Assembly: GCA_964592965.1 (NCBI GenBank)
Contig: CAZQJX010000050.1
Span: forward strand, 1-17,378
DNA: 17,378 nt
From: CAZKMM01 sp964592965
Lineage (GTDB): Bacteria > RBG-13-61-14 > DRUE01
Direction of reading: 5' to 3'
Each line of letters begins with the position of its first letter. Position 1 is the first letter of the stretch. This document shows positions 7,731 to 14,962 of this stretch, one piece after another. Under the pieces are notes generated by a model. The model was not told the DNA's origin and did no database searches. It was given only the letters and a program-made list of their open reading frames with translations. Position numbers and translations under genes: made by a program.

Positions 7731-9374
7731 TTATGCCTTTCCTCCCCGAATCACCTGATACTGCTTTTTCTTTTCCTCAATCATTCGCTGGATAGCAGAA
7801 GGAAGTTTTTGAGCAAGAATTAAAAGCTCGCCGATTTCAAAAGGAACATTTTTGCCATCGCCATTATCACCATAAAGTATATAAACAACCTTTTCTTCCC
7901 AAATAAGAGGGATTAAAAACACACTGGCTGGCTTAAGCCCGCCCAGAGCAGAAAGGAATTTTTCATTTTCTGGTTGAGAAATTACCGGTCCAAGATAATG
8001 GCAAGATGTTTCAACAACTGTTTTGAAAAGACTGGGCTCGTCAAGAGAAATGGATAATTTTTGCACCTGAGATTGATTGATTTTTTCGCCAAACCCCTGC
8101 CAGCCAAACACCTTCTTATCACGGACAGTAAAAAGCACAGCTCTTTTGAAAAATTTTTTGGCAAATCCTAAAACCGCTCGTGCCAGGTCATCACGATTTT
8201 GAGTTTCTTCAAGAAGTTTATGAGAAGCTTGCTCAAAACTGAGCTCTGGGATTTCTGGCTCCGGGATTATTTCTTCTGGCTCAGGCAGGTATTCAATCTT
8301 AAGTTCCTCTGCTTTTTCTGCTTCCGCTTCCACCACCTCTTCCAGCTCAACCACTTCTTCTGGCGCTTCTTCTTCCAAAGCTACTTCTTCTTCAGGCTTG
8401 ACCATAATTATTCCCAAACGCTCCTCAAGACCAACAAGACCATCAATAATAGCTCTGATTTTGTCCTCAGAAAAATTTACCTCCTGAGAGAGGAAATTAT
8501 AAAGAGGTTTTAAGGAAAGAATATAATCCTTAAGTTCATTTTTTACATAGGTTTTTAAAAAGCTCTGAAGCCTTGTTAGGGGTATCTCTTCTCCTATCCC
8601 TGCCTTAAGCAAATGCCGATATATGGCAAGAACAATCGCTTTATAAGAAGCTGGAGAAGGCTGCCTTGCCTTTTGAACAAATGGAGATGCAAGACTTTGC
8701 TCAGATGCCTCTGGCTCAACCGCCTCATTTTTTATTTCTTTTTTAGAAAAATATTCAGTTGTCAGCTGTTGGAATTCTTCCTCGCTAATTAGTTCTTCTA
8801 CTGGCTCCAGTTTAATTTTTTCCTTTGGTTCTTCCTTACGAATAGGTTTTTTCTTTGGCTTGATTTTAGCAATCGGCTTTACTTTCTTTTTTCTTCGCTC
8901 AGCTTCCAGCATAGCGATATTTATATATCTTAGCTCTCTTCCAATACCATAATAGCGATTGAGAAGCTCAAAAATTCTCACCTCAGGAAGGACAAGAGGA
9001 ATAATGGTTTTACCAGTGACAAAGCTGAGTTCGCTCAGCGCTCCCATTTCACTCGGATTTGTCATTACTACATAAAGCTTTTTCCCTTCCAGTCTCACAG
9101 GCACTACCTGATATTTTTCAGCCAGCTTACGGGGAATAAGTTTTATTACCGCTGGGCTGATTCTGCTTAGGTCTTGAAGCCGAATGGTTTTAACTTTATG
9201 CTGGCGGGCAAGATATCGGGCAAGGGTTTCTTCGTCAATGTATCCCAGCTCAAGCAGGTTTGTTCCCAGCCTTCCGCCAAAAATTACCTGATTGTAAACC
9301 GCTTCTTTGAGTTGCTCAGGTGTGATTAGCCCATCTTTGATGAGCATCTGTCCAAGCTCTGGTCTTTTTGCCAT
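7731..9374 (-). CDS. MshEN (GspE/PilB N-terminal) domain protein lacking the ATPase, with GAF-like C-terminus
   Basis: Residues 1-150 match the GspE/PilB N-terminal (MshEN) domain: LGQMLIKDGLITPEQLKEA, GGRLGTNLLELGYIDEE, then PRKLAEKYQVVPVRLEGKK and VVMTNPSE. In type II secretion and type IV pilus ATPases this module docks the motor or binds cyclic-di-GMP. Here no Walker A or B motif follows. Instead there is a basic stretch (about 158-185), a helical middle (about 240-325), an acidic Glu/Pro-rich linker (about 327-376) and a C-terminal domain (about 380-530) whose pattern RAVLFTVRDKKVFGWQGFG and SVFLIPLIWEEKVVYILYGD resembles a GAF fold. I infer a cytosolic signalling or scaffold protein, perhaps linked to pili, motility or secretion. 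The ATG at 9374 lacks an obvious ribosome binding site. Confidence 0.75.
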   Translation of the reverse strand: MAKRPELGQMLIKDGLITPEQLKEAVYNQVIFGGRLGTNLLELGYIDEETLARYLARQHKVKTIRLQDLSRISPAVIKLIPRKLAEKYQVVPVRLEGKKLYVVMTNPSEMGALSELSFVTGKTIIPLVLPEVRIFELLNRYYGIGRELRYINIAMLEAERRKKKVKPIAKIKPKKKPIRKEEPKEKIKLEPVEELISEEEFQQLTTEYFSKKEIKNEAVEPEASEQSLASPFVQKARQPSPASYKAIVLAIYRHLLKAGIGEEIPLTRLQSFLKTYVKNELKDYILSLKPLYNFLSQEVNFSEDKIRAIIDGLVGLEERLGIIMVKPEEEVALEEEAPEEVVELEEVVEAEAEKAEELKIEYLPEPEEIIPEPEIPELSFEQASHKLLEETQNRDDLARAVLGFAKKFFKRAVLFTVRDKKVFGWQGFGEKINQSQVQKLSISLDEPSLFKTVVETSCHYLGPVISQPENEKFLSALGGLKPASVFLIPLIWEEKVVYILYGDNGDGKNVPFEIGELLILAQKLPSAIQRMIEEKKKQYQVIRGGKA

Positions 9375-9383
9375 TTAATTTGG

Positions 9384-9412
9384 TTTTTAGCACAAATATA
9401 TTTGTCAGACAA
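9384..9412 (-). promoter_or_regulatory. Candidate promoter for the MshEN-domain gene
   Basis: On the minus strand TTGTCT (9412-9407), a 17-base spacer and TAAAAA (9389-9384) form a weak sigma-70-like promoter. The overlapping palindromes at 9392-9414 cover its -35 box and spacer, so a protein bound there would block it. Confidence 0.35.
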
Positions 9413-9414
9413 AT
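9392..9414. promoter_or_regulatory. Overlapping palindromes, candidate operator
   Basis: Two perfect palindromes share a half-site. ACAAATATATTTGT (9392-9405) is fully symmetric, and ATTTGTCAGACAAAT (9400-9414) is a 7-base inverted repeat around one central base. The result is three half-sites of the type ACAAAT/ATTTGT in alternating orientation within 23 bases. The second fits the pattern TNGTNNNACNA reported for FadR-subfamily GntR regulators, but no regulator gene is in the window, so this is a guess. The site lies between the divergent MshEN-protein and glycosyltransferase genes. Confidence 0.45.
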
Positions 9415-9425
9415 TCACTTTAGAT

Positions 9426-9454
9426 TTGAAACTGAAAGTCATTGAGATTAAAAT
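9426..9454 (+). promoter_or_regulatory. Sigma-70-type promoter for the glycosyltransferase gene
   Basis: TTGAAA (9426-9431, five of six consensus bases) is followed after 17 bases by TAAAAT (9449-9454, five of six). The ATG is at 9485 with AGAGGA at 9475-9480 as ribosome binding site. Transcription would start near 9461, leaving a leader of about 25 bases. Confidence 0.55.
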
Positions 9455-9484
9455 AATGCAAAAATTTTTTAATGAGAGGAAAAA

Positions 9485-10168
9485 ATGCCTAAACTAAGTG
9501 TTGTAATTCCTGTTTACAATGAGGAGCGATACATAAAAGAGGTGATAGAAAGAGTGAAAAATGTTCCTATTGACAAAGAGATTATCATTGTAGATGATGC
9601 CAGCACAGATGGCACCAGAGAAATTCTCAAAGAGCTGGAGGGAGAAGGAATAAAAGTTTTTTATCATAAGAAGAATCAAGGCAAAGGCGCTGCTATTAGA
9701 ACAGGATTTAAGCACTGTCAGGGTGATATAGTCATTATTCAAGACGCAGACCTTGAGTATTTTCCAGAAGAATATCCGGAGCTGATTGAGCCCATTGAAA
9801 AAGGCTGGGCAGATGTGGTTTATGGCTCAAGGTTTCTGGGCAAAAAGCACAGAGTGCTTTATTTTCACCACTATCTTGCTAATCGTTTTATCACCTTTGT
9901 TAGCAATCTCTTCAGCAACCTTAATCTCACTGATATAGAGGTATGCTACAAGGTTTTTAAAAGAGAGGTGATTCAATCAATTCCATTAAAGCAAAACCGT
10001 TTTGGCATAGAGCCAGAGATAACAATGAAAATCGCAAGAAGAAAGTTAAGGATTTTTGAGGTGCCCATTTCTTATAATGGAAGAAGCTATGCTGAGGGCA
10101 AAAAGATTAAATGGAGAGACGGGATAACCGCTATCTGGTGCATTATTCGCTATGCGTTTTTTGATTAA
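9485..10168 (+). CDS. Family 2 glycosyltransferase, dolichol/polyprenyl-phosphate mannosyltransferase-like
   Basis: This 227-residue GT-A fold enzyme transfers a sugar from a nucleotide sugar, most likely to a polyprenyl phosphate at the inner face of the membrane. It begins with LSVVIPVYNEE (4-14), then IIIVDDASTDGT (33-44), NQGKGAAIRTGF (64-75), the metal-binding DAD (Asp87-Asp89) and VVYGSRF (111-117). The TDIEVCYKVFKREV segment (149-162) is typical of the DPM1-like branch, whose members include polyprenyl-phosphate mannose and glucose synthases. There is no C-terminal membrane pair, so it is the short soluble type. The sugar cannot be deduced. It stands alone on its strand, and its end overlaps the convergent phosphodiesterase gene by four bases. 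Confidence 0.88.
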   Translation: MPKLSVVIPVYNEERYIKEVIERVKNVPIDKEIIIVDDASTDGTREILKELEGEGIKVFYHKKNQGKGAAIRTGFKHCQGDIVIIQDADLEYFPEEYPELIEPIEKGWADVVYGSRFLGKKHRVLYFHHYLANRFITFVSNLFSNLNLTDIEVCYKVFKREVIQSIPLKQNRFGIEPEITMKIARRKLRIFEVPISYNGRSYAEGKKIKWRDGITAIWCIIRYAFFD

Positions 10169-10647
10169 AGCTCAACCAGCTCTGCTTTTAATTCCTCAAG
10201 GTCGCAGATAGCAATTGTTGCCCTTCCAGAAAGGTACCCACAGCACTCCCCGGGATTGATAGTGAGAACAGGCTCAGACCGAAGCTCTGATTGATGAGTA
10301 TGACCATAAACAATAAGGTCAAAGTAGGTGCTTTTTTTGAGCGCTTCTATAAAAACAGGCTCATGCATAAGAGCAATTTTTCTTCCTGAAAGCTCAATTT
10401 CAATTGGTCCTTTTTTAATCTCACCCACTCCTTCTGCCATTTTTAAAAGATAAATCCACTCACCATCATTATTGCCAAACACACCTATCAAAGGGATATT
10501 AAATTCCTTGATTACTCGGAAAACAAAGGGTGAGACAAAATCTCCTGCGTGTAGGATTTTTTCACAGCCTTTTTGTTTAAAGATTTCCAGAGCTTTTCTT
10601 AAATTATCAAGATGGTCATGGGTATCGGAAATAATCCCGACCTTCAC
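10165..10647 (-). CDS. MJ0936/YfcE-family metallophosphodiesterase
   Basis: The 160-residue calcineurin-like protein carries the binuclear-metal motifs of the MJ0936/YfcE family: SDTH (Asp8, His10), GDF (Asp36), GNND (58-61) and GHTH (115-118). H95 in LMHEP takes the place of the more usual LxHG, so Glu replaces Gly after the metal-ligand histidine. TINPGE (129-134) also fits the family. Relatives hydrolyse phosphodiester model substrates with Mn or Ni; physiological substrates are mostly unknown. The start is GTG at 10647, supported by a GGGGGA ribosome binding site about seven bases upstream. It lies 28 bases downstream of the M23 peptidase gene and is probably co-transcribed. Its 3' end overlaps the convergent glycosyltransferase gene by four bases, so there is no room for separate terminators. 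Confidence 0.9.
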   Translation of the reverse strand: MKVGIISDTHDHLDNLRKALEIFKQKGCEKILHAGDFVSPFVFRVIKEFNIPLIGVFGNNDGEWIYLLKMAEGVGEIKKGPIEIELSGRKIALMHEPVFIEALKKSTYFDLIVYGHTHQSELRSEPVLTINPGECCGYLSGRATIAICDLEELKAELVEL

Positions 10648-10675
10648 TTTTATTCCCCCGACTTAAGAAGGATTA

Positions 10676-11575
10676 TTAAAATAGATATTTGCGTGGGTTA
10701 ACAGGAACTCCGTTTACACGGACCTCATAATGAAGATGCGGACCAGTTGCTCTCCCAGTGGCACCAACCGTGCCAATTACCTGACCTCTTTTTACCCTTT
10801 GCCCCTTTTTAACTAAAATATCTGCGCAATGACCATATCTGGTAGAAAGACCATAACCATGATTGATGATAATCAAATTTCCATAACCACGCTCCCAGCC
10901 AGCAAAAGTGACAATTCCATCAGCAGGAGCATGAATTAAAGTGCCTGTGGGTGCAGCGATGTCAATCCCCTCGTGAAATTTAATTCCCTCATGAAAGGGA
11001 CTTACCCTGCTTCCAAATTCGCTAGTTACCCATCCCCGAACTGGCCAAATGCTAGGAGTGGCACGAATAATAGATTCATTATCTTCAATGTATGAATTAA
11101 GTTCTTCCAGACTGAGCTCTTCGGTATCCATTGCAAGGTCAAGCTGAGCCATTTTTTGAGCAATTTTCCTCACACGATTAGCTTCCTCTGGTGGAAGAAG
11201 AAGGTTCATTGCGCTTGTTTCAGGCTCAGGACCACCAACTCCCATAATCTCACGGTTAGCTCTCTCCAGACCAGTAGCTAATCTGATTTTATGGTCCAAC
11301 TCATTAATTCTGTTCAGCTGATTTTGAAGAGCAGTTAACTGATGGCTCAAAGTGCGAAATTGAACCTTTAGGTTCTGATTTTCTAATTTAATCTGTTCAA
11401 GAGACTTGCGAGCACTAAAATTTAAAAAGAAATAACATCCAAAAAACACCAGCAAACAGAAAATTATGCTTCCTCCTGCAATCAGACCAATTATTTTTTT
11501 AGGACTTAAACGAAAACGCTTAACCTGAGAAGTATGGTCAGGGACAATTAAAACTGTATAATTTTTAAGCTTCAT
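10676..11575 (-). CDS. Membrane-anchored M23 (LytM) peptidoglycan endopeptidase
   Basis: This 299-residue envelope protein has a cytosolic N-terminus of about 27 residues, one membrane helix (about 28-52), a coiled coil (about 55-100), a helical linker (about 128-170) and a C-terminal LytM domain (about 180-299). The zinc ligands are present: HEGID (His201, Asp205) and HLH (His280, His282), with His249 in RYGHC as the catalytic partner, so it should be active, unlike EnvC/NlpD-type activators. It probably cuts peptide cross-links in the cell wall during growth or division. The conserved start YTVLIVPDHTSQVKRFRLS is typical of M23 proteins of diverse Gram-negative anaerobes. The ATG at 11575 has only a close GGAG upstream. 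A good promoter lies at 11600-11629, and the phosphodiesterase gene follows. Confidence 0.92.
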   Translation of the reverse strand: MKLKNYTVLIVPDHTSQVKRFRLSPKKIIGLIAGGSIIFCLLVFFGCYFFLNFSARKSLEQIKLENQNLKVQFRTLSHQLTALQNQLNRINELDHKIRLATGLERANREIMGVGGPEPETSAMNLLLPPEEANRVRKIAQKMAQLDLAMDTEELSLEELNSYIEDNESIIRATPSIWPVRGWVTSEFGSRVSPFHEGIKFHEGIDIAAPTGTLIHAPADGIVTFAGWERGYGNLIIINHGYGLSTRYGHCADILVKKGQRVKRGQVIGTVGATGRATGPHLHYEVRVNGVPVNPRKYLF

Positions 11576-11599
11576 TGCTCCGATTAAAAACTGCTTAAA

Positions 11600-11629
11600 A
11601 TTATTACATTATTTTCAATTAATTGTCAA
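11600..11629 (-). promoter_or_regulatory. Sigma-70-type promoter for the M23 peptidase gene
   Basis: On the minus strand a perfect TTGACA (11629-11624) is followed after 18 bases by AATAAT (11605-11600), five of six bases of the -10 consensus. It lies in the 125-base gap before the M23 gene and gives a leader of about 20 bases. It separates the M23-phosphodiesterase pair from the upstream five-gene operon. Confidence 0.55.
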
Positions 11630-11690
11630 GCCCCTAGATTAGATGTAAAAATTTCACAAGCTTTATTTCAAAATCTAAAACTTTTTCTTA

Positions 11691-11712
11691 CCAATTTCTT
11701 TTAAGGAATTGG
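11691..11712. repeat. Inverted repeat at the stop codon of the NTP_transf_5 gene
   Basis: CCAATTTCTT (11691-11700) and AAGGAATTGG (11703-11712) form ten-base arms with one non-Watson-Crick position and a two-base centre. The repeat covers the last codons and the stop of the NTP_transf_5 gene, the last gene of its operon. No T-tract follows on the minus strand, so it may be a weak terminator or an mRNA 3'-end structure; it is not a textbook intrinsic terminator. Confidence 0.35.
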
Positions 11713-12909
11713 TTTAAATCCTGTCTTACGATATAGTCTTGCTATATTGATGGAAAGCTTAATGAAATCTTTAGTTAAGACCCTTGTGCGGTTTTTTAAT
11801 TTTTCAATAACACTGGGTCGCTTTACTGTCAGCTTCTTTTCAGAGACAGCTACTCCAACTCCACTACTTACGCCTAAAAGCTCAGAAATTGCTTTTAATT
11901 TTTCCTTCAGACTGCTCTTAGATAACACCAAAGATATATTGGCAAATGAAATAGGGTATGGACTTAAAAATACCTGCCAGAGTAGCTCAGAGGTTTTTTG
12001 AACAATATTTTTAATTTTTATCTGGTGGGAGATTTTTTGCCAGAGTTCTTCTCCAAGTCCAAGTTTTTGCCAAAGAATATAAAAAATAATTGCCAGCTGT
12101 TCGGAAAGGCTATGTTTTTTTGCCACCTCAATAATAAAATCATAATCAAGTTTTTCTTTTGCCAAGATTACTGATAAATCAAGCAGAGTGCTCCAAAAAT
12201 AAGCGGAATCAAAAGGATGATAGGCGCATCCGTGAATAGCTGATTGATAAAACTGAAGCTCTGAGCTGGGAACACGATATTTATTTCCTTTAAAATCCAC
12301 CCAATCCCAGTTTGCTTTAAAAAGCTCTTTTAAATCTTGGTTGAATTTTTGATTCAGGGGCTTGAAGTCCCAGTGAAATTCCAAAGAAACCATAAAAACA
12401 TCTCTAACCCCACCTTCGCCCAGAACATAATGGTCTTCGCTCCACCAGCTATGGTCAGAGTGATATACAGGAAAGTAGCGGAGCGGTTTTAATATCTGCC
12501 TGATTTTCTCTCTATCCCCATCAGCAACAAAGAAATCTATATCTATCTGGTATCTTTCTCCTAGTTGGTAAAATTTCTTGAGCAAAAGAGATGTGCCTTT
12601 TAGAACAAGCAAAAATATTTTTTCTTGTTCAAGCGCCTTCCAGACCTTTTCTAGTTCATTAAGATAAAGTTGATTTTTTATGGCAAAAAAATGATATATT
12701 TGTTCTAATTTCTCCTCAATAAAGGAAGGGATTTGGCTAAGATAAGAGGTTTGTTTTAGCTGACGGTAAAACCTACCTGCCAGTTTTCTGCTATATAAAA
12801 AATCTATTACATAGTTCCAGTTTTTTATTTGAGCAATTAGCTCAGTATTGGCAAAGGGGCTGAGAGTAAAGAGCACTGCTTTTTCAATATCTTTTTTTAT
12901 TTCTTCCAT
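11701..12909 (-). CDS. NTP_transf_5 family nucleotidyltransferase-like protein
   Basis: This 402-residue cytosolic protein fits the Pfam NTP_transf_5 pattern (uncharacterised nucleotidyltransferases): VLKGTSLLLKKFY (102-114), then GERYQIDIDFFV (117-128) giving the Arg and the DxD-type acidic pair Asp123/Asp125, then LEFHWDF (176-182) with the further acidic/His position, and SSELQFYQSAIHG (215-227), the family's downstream helix motif. By fold it would transfer a nucleotidyl group. Members are usually found in surface polysaccharide loci and no reaction is established. The C-terminal half is helical with no recognised motif. It starts eight bases after the DUF1848 gene without a clear ribosome binding site, so it is probably translated by coupling. 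Confidence 0.75.
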   Translation of the reverse strand: MEEIKKDIEKAVLFTLSPFANTELIAQIKNWNYVIDFLYSRKLAGRFYRQLKQTSYLSQIPSFIEEKLEQIYHFFAIKNQLYLNELEKVWKALEQEKIFLLVLKGTSLLLKKFYQLGERYQIDIDFFVADGDREKIRQILKPLRYFPVYHSDHSWWSEDHYVLGEGGVRDVFMVSLEFHWDFKPLNQKFNQDLKELFKANWDWVDFKGNKYRVPSSELQFYQSAIHGCAYHPFDSAYFWSTLLDLSVILAKEKLDYDFIIEVAKKHSLSEQLAIIFYILWQKLGLGEELWQKISHQIKIKNIVQKTSELLWQVFLSPYPISFANISLVLSKSSLKEKLKAISELLGVSSGVGVAVSEKKLTVKRPSVIEKLKNRTRVLTKDFIKLSINIARLYRKTGFKPIP

Positions 12910-12917
12910 AGCAGATT

Positions 12918-13808
12918 TTAATATTTTAACAAAAATTCGCTTTTTGGACTATGCTGGGCAAATCTTTTTTGCACAATTTTAGGATGACTGTTCGCATAAC
13001 AATACCAGCAAAGATGCGGGCAGGTATCATAAGCACCTATATCCAAAGAATAATAGCACCCGCAGAATTTTCTGCTCGGTGAGAGCGGAGCAGAAAAGGT
13101 TTTACCAGTGAGTTTAGAAATCAATCCTGCATCAATGCAGTGAGCCTGTTCTATTCCAAATCCGACCAGCTCTGGCTCACAGCAGGCAAAAAGTGAAATT
13201 TTATGCCTGTGCGCAAGCTTTTTGAGCCTATGGCTGATTTTAAGTTTAAGTTCTAAATTCGGCTCCAGCACCTTATCGCCAGTAGATTTTTCATAATGTT
13301 TAATTCGTCTTTTTACCCGTGCATACATTTGAACAAAGCTGAAATATACCCTGCGGGTGTAGCCTTTAAGCTCTTTTAAAATTGCTTCAAATCTTTTTAT
13401 GGTTTCTTGCTCTCCAATTCTATTGGTGATGATTATTGGGTCAAAGCGCCAGAAGATTCTTTCAGAACCAATCCGCTCACTCAACCTGATAAATGTTTCA
13501 ATCGCCTCTTCAACCTCAGGAACTCTTGGCTCAAACTCCCTGCCAAGACCAGTAATTGTGTAATGAACCAGGTAAAAATAATTTTTTTCTTCAAGCTCAT
13601 TTAGATATTTAAACATTGGCTTAAAGTTTTTGGTCCAAAAAACGATGCAAATAACATCTTTTGGCTTAAGGGAAATGGTCAGCTCTTTACGAGAATAAGG
13701 ATGAATAACTTTCAGAAAGCCTGCCCGAATTCGGTTAATAAACCACTCATTATAAAAGGCAGGTATATCGGTTCGGCGAGAGGCAGAGATAATGTAAGGC
13801 GGGTTCAT
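12918..13808 (-). CDS. DUF1848 family protein with C-terminal radical-SAM-like cysteine motif
   Basis: The 296-residue protein opens with ISASRRTDIPAFY (7-19), the hallmark of DUF1848. It also has VFWTKN (56-61), FWRFDPI (119-125) and SLFACCEPEL (205-214). The C-terminus holds CGC (Cys249, Cys251) and C263-PHL-C267-WY-C270-YAN. This CxxxCxxCYAN string looks like the cluster motif of spore photoproduct lyase-like radical SAM proteins, but sits at the end rather than the start of a barrel-like chain. The segments before it alternate strands and helices as in a TIM barrel. Function is unknown. Its ATG overlaps the TGA of the M28 peptidase gene (ATGA), so translation is coupled. Confidence 0.8.
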   Translation of the reverse strand: MNPPYIISASRRTDIPAFYNEWFINRIRAGFLKVIHPYSRKELTISLKPKDVICIVFWTKNFKPMFKYLNELEEKNYFYLVHYTITGLGREFEPRVPEVEEAIETFIRLSERIGSERIFWRFDPIIITNRIGEQETIKRFEAILKELKGYTRRVYFSFVQMYARVKRRIKHYEKSTGDKVLEPNLELKLKISHRLKKLAHRHKISLFACCEPELVGFGIEQAHCIDAGLISKLTGKTFSAPLSPSRKFCGCYYSLDIGAYDTCPHLCWYCYANSHPKIVQKRFAQHSPKSEFLLKY

Positions 13809-14962
13809 TGTTTTTCATCTAGATGAGCGATCAATTCAATTAAAACATCTAGATGGTCGTCAAGATTTTGCGAAATCAATTTTTCAACAGAGTCTTTTGG
13901 TGTGTGAACATATCTGCTTAAACAGCCAATGCTTATCGTTTGATAACCCTTTTTCAAAAAGTGATAGGCATCGGTGCTAAAGCCTATGCTGGCGCGTATC
14001 ATTTTAAATCTTAAAGCCCTTCGCTCAGATATCTGATAAAGAAGATGATTAAGCTGAGACGAGGTCTTTTTGCCCGGAAAGCCAAGCCGTGATAGGGCGC
14101 AGATTTTATAACCGCTTCCCAGACCATCAAGATTGATAACAAAAGTTTTTTGGGGGTCAAGCTCAGCCTGATGCTTTTCAACAAATTCTCTTGCACCAAT
14201 AAGCCCCAACTCCTCTGCTCCAGTTAAGACCAGCCAAAGCCGGGTATGTTTTAAAGGCTTTTCTTTGAAAATTCTTGCCAGCTCAAAAACTACTCCCAGT
14301 GCACCTGCATTATCAACAGCACCAGGGGAATGGTTTGCTGTTCGGTTAAAAAGCGGAAGAAAATCTACCAGGCCAGTAAATATGGTTGCTTCCAGACCTA
14401 AACGGTGGAATATCTGATTCTTCCACAAATCAAAACAAAGATATATACCTAAAAGAGAAATTGCTAAAGAGAAAAATCCGCCCAAATAATAAACCAAAAC
14501 TCTGAGCCAGCCGGGAAAAATCTGGCTTTTAGAATCATAATGGGCAACAACTAAAACATTCTGTTTTGCGTTTTCGCTTCCTATACAGGCAAAGATATTT
14601 TTTGTCCAGTGCTTTTTTCTCCAGCCCAAAAACTTGGGAGAGCTCTGGCAATAAAGAGCAAAGCCAAGACCAAAGCTCAAGCCAAGCAGAAAAAAGCTTA
14701 AAGAAAGAAACGGGTTTCTATGTTGATAAAAAATCCCTGCTAAAAGCAAAAAAAGACCAAAAGGAAAAAGGGCAATGCGGGCAAAAAGGTTAATCATCAA
14801 ATAGCTTGCCTGAAATTCATCTTCAATAGGTTTTAAGCCGATATTTTCAAAAAGGCGCTTGGCAATCTTTTGCGCCTCAACTTCTCCCTGAGTGCCACTT
14901 AGGCGTGGAAAGCAAAATTTACTTGCAATCTGAAAGGCTTTGCCAGACTCTAACTCACTCAT
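13805..14962 (-). CDS. Membrane-embedded M28 family zinc peptidase
   Basis: The 385-residue protein has every di-zinc ligand of M28 aminopeptidases: His141 and Asp143 (AHYDS), Asp217 (GAVDNAGA), Glu250-Glu251 (TGAEELG), Asp279 (INLDG) and His353 (YVHTP). Hydrophobic helices lie at about 55-78 and 85-105, before the catalytic part. A further hydrophobic stretch (about 151-179, perhaps a second at 188-205) lies inside it, between Asp143 and Asp217. In ordinary M28 enzymes these ligands are only about a dozen residues apart. It probably trims peptides at or in the membrane; the substrate is unknown and no signal peptide is seen. AAAGGAA precedes the ATG at 14962, which overlaps the icd stop codon (ATGA). 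Confidence 0.85.
   Translation of the reverse strand: MSELESGKAFQIASKFCFPRLSGTQGEVEAQKIAKRLFENIGLKPIEDEFQASYLMINLFARIALFPFGLFLLLAGIFYQHRNPFLSLSFFLLGLSFGLGFALYCQSSPKFLGWRKKHWTKNIFACIGSENAKQNVLVVAHYDSKSQIFPGWLRVLVYYLGGFFSLAISLLGIYLCFDLWKNQIFHRLGLEATIFTGLVDFLPLFNRTANHSPGAVDNAGALGVVFELARIFKEKPLKHTRLWLVLTGAEELGLIGAREFVEKHQAELDPQKTFVINLDGLGSGYKICALSRLGFPGKKTSSQLNHLLYQISERRALRFKMIRASIGFSTDAYHFLKKGYQTISIGCLSRYVHTPKDSVEKLISQNLDDHLDVLIELIAHLDEKQ

Noticed and set aside
13816..13855. Two copies of the 10-base palindrome CATCTAGATG (13816-13825 and 13846-13855), 30 bases apart.
   Set aside because: Both encode His-Leu-Asp in the M28 gene, ten codons apart (HLDVLIELIAHLDEKQ), so protein sequence and codon choice explain them; no regulatory context is visible.
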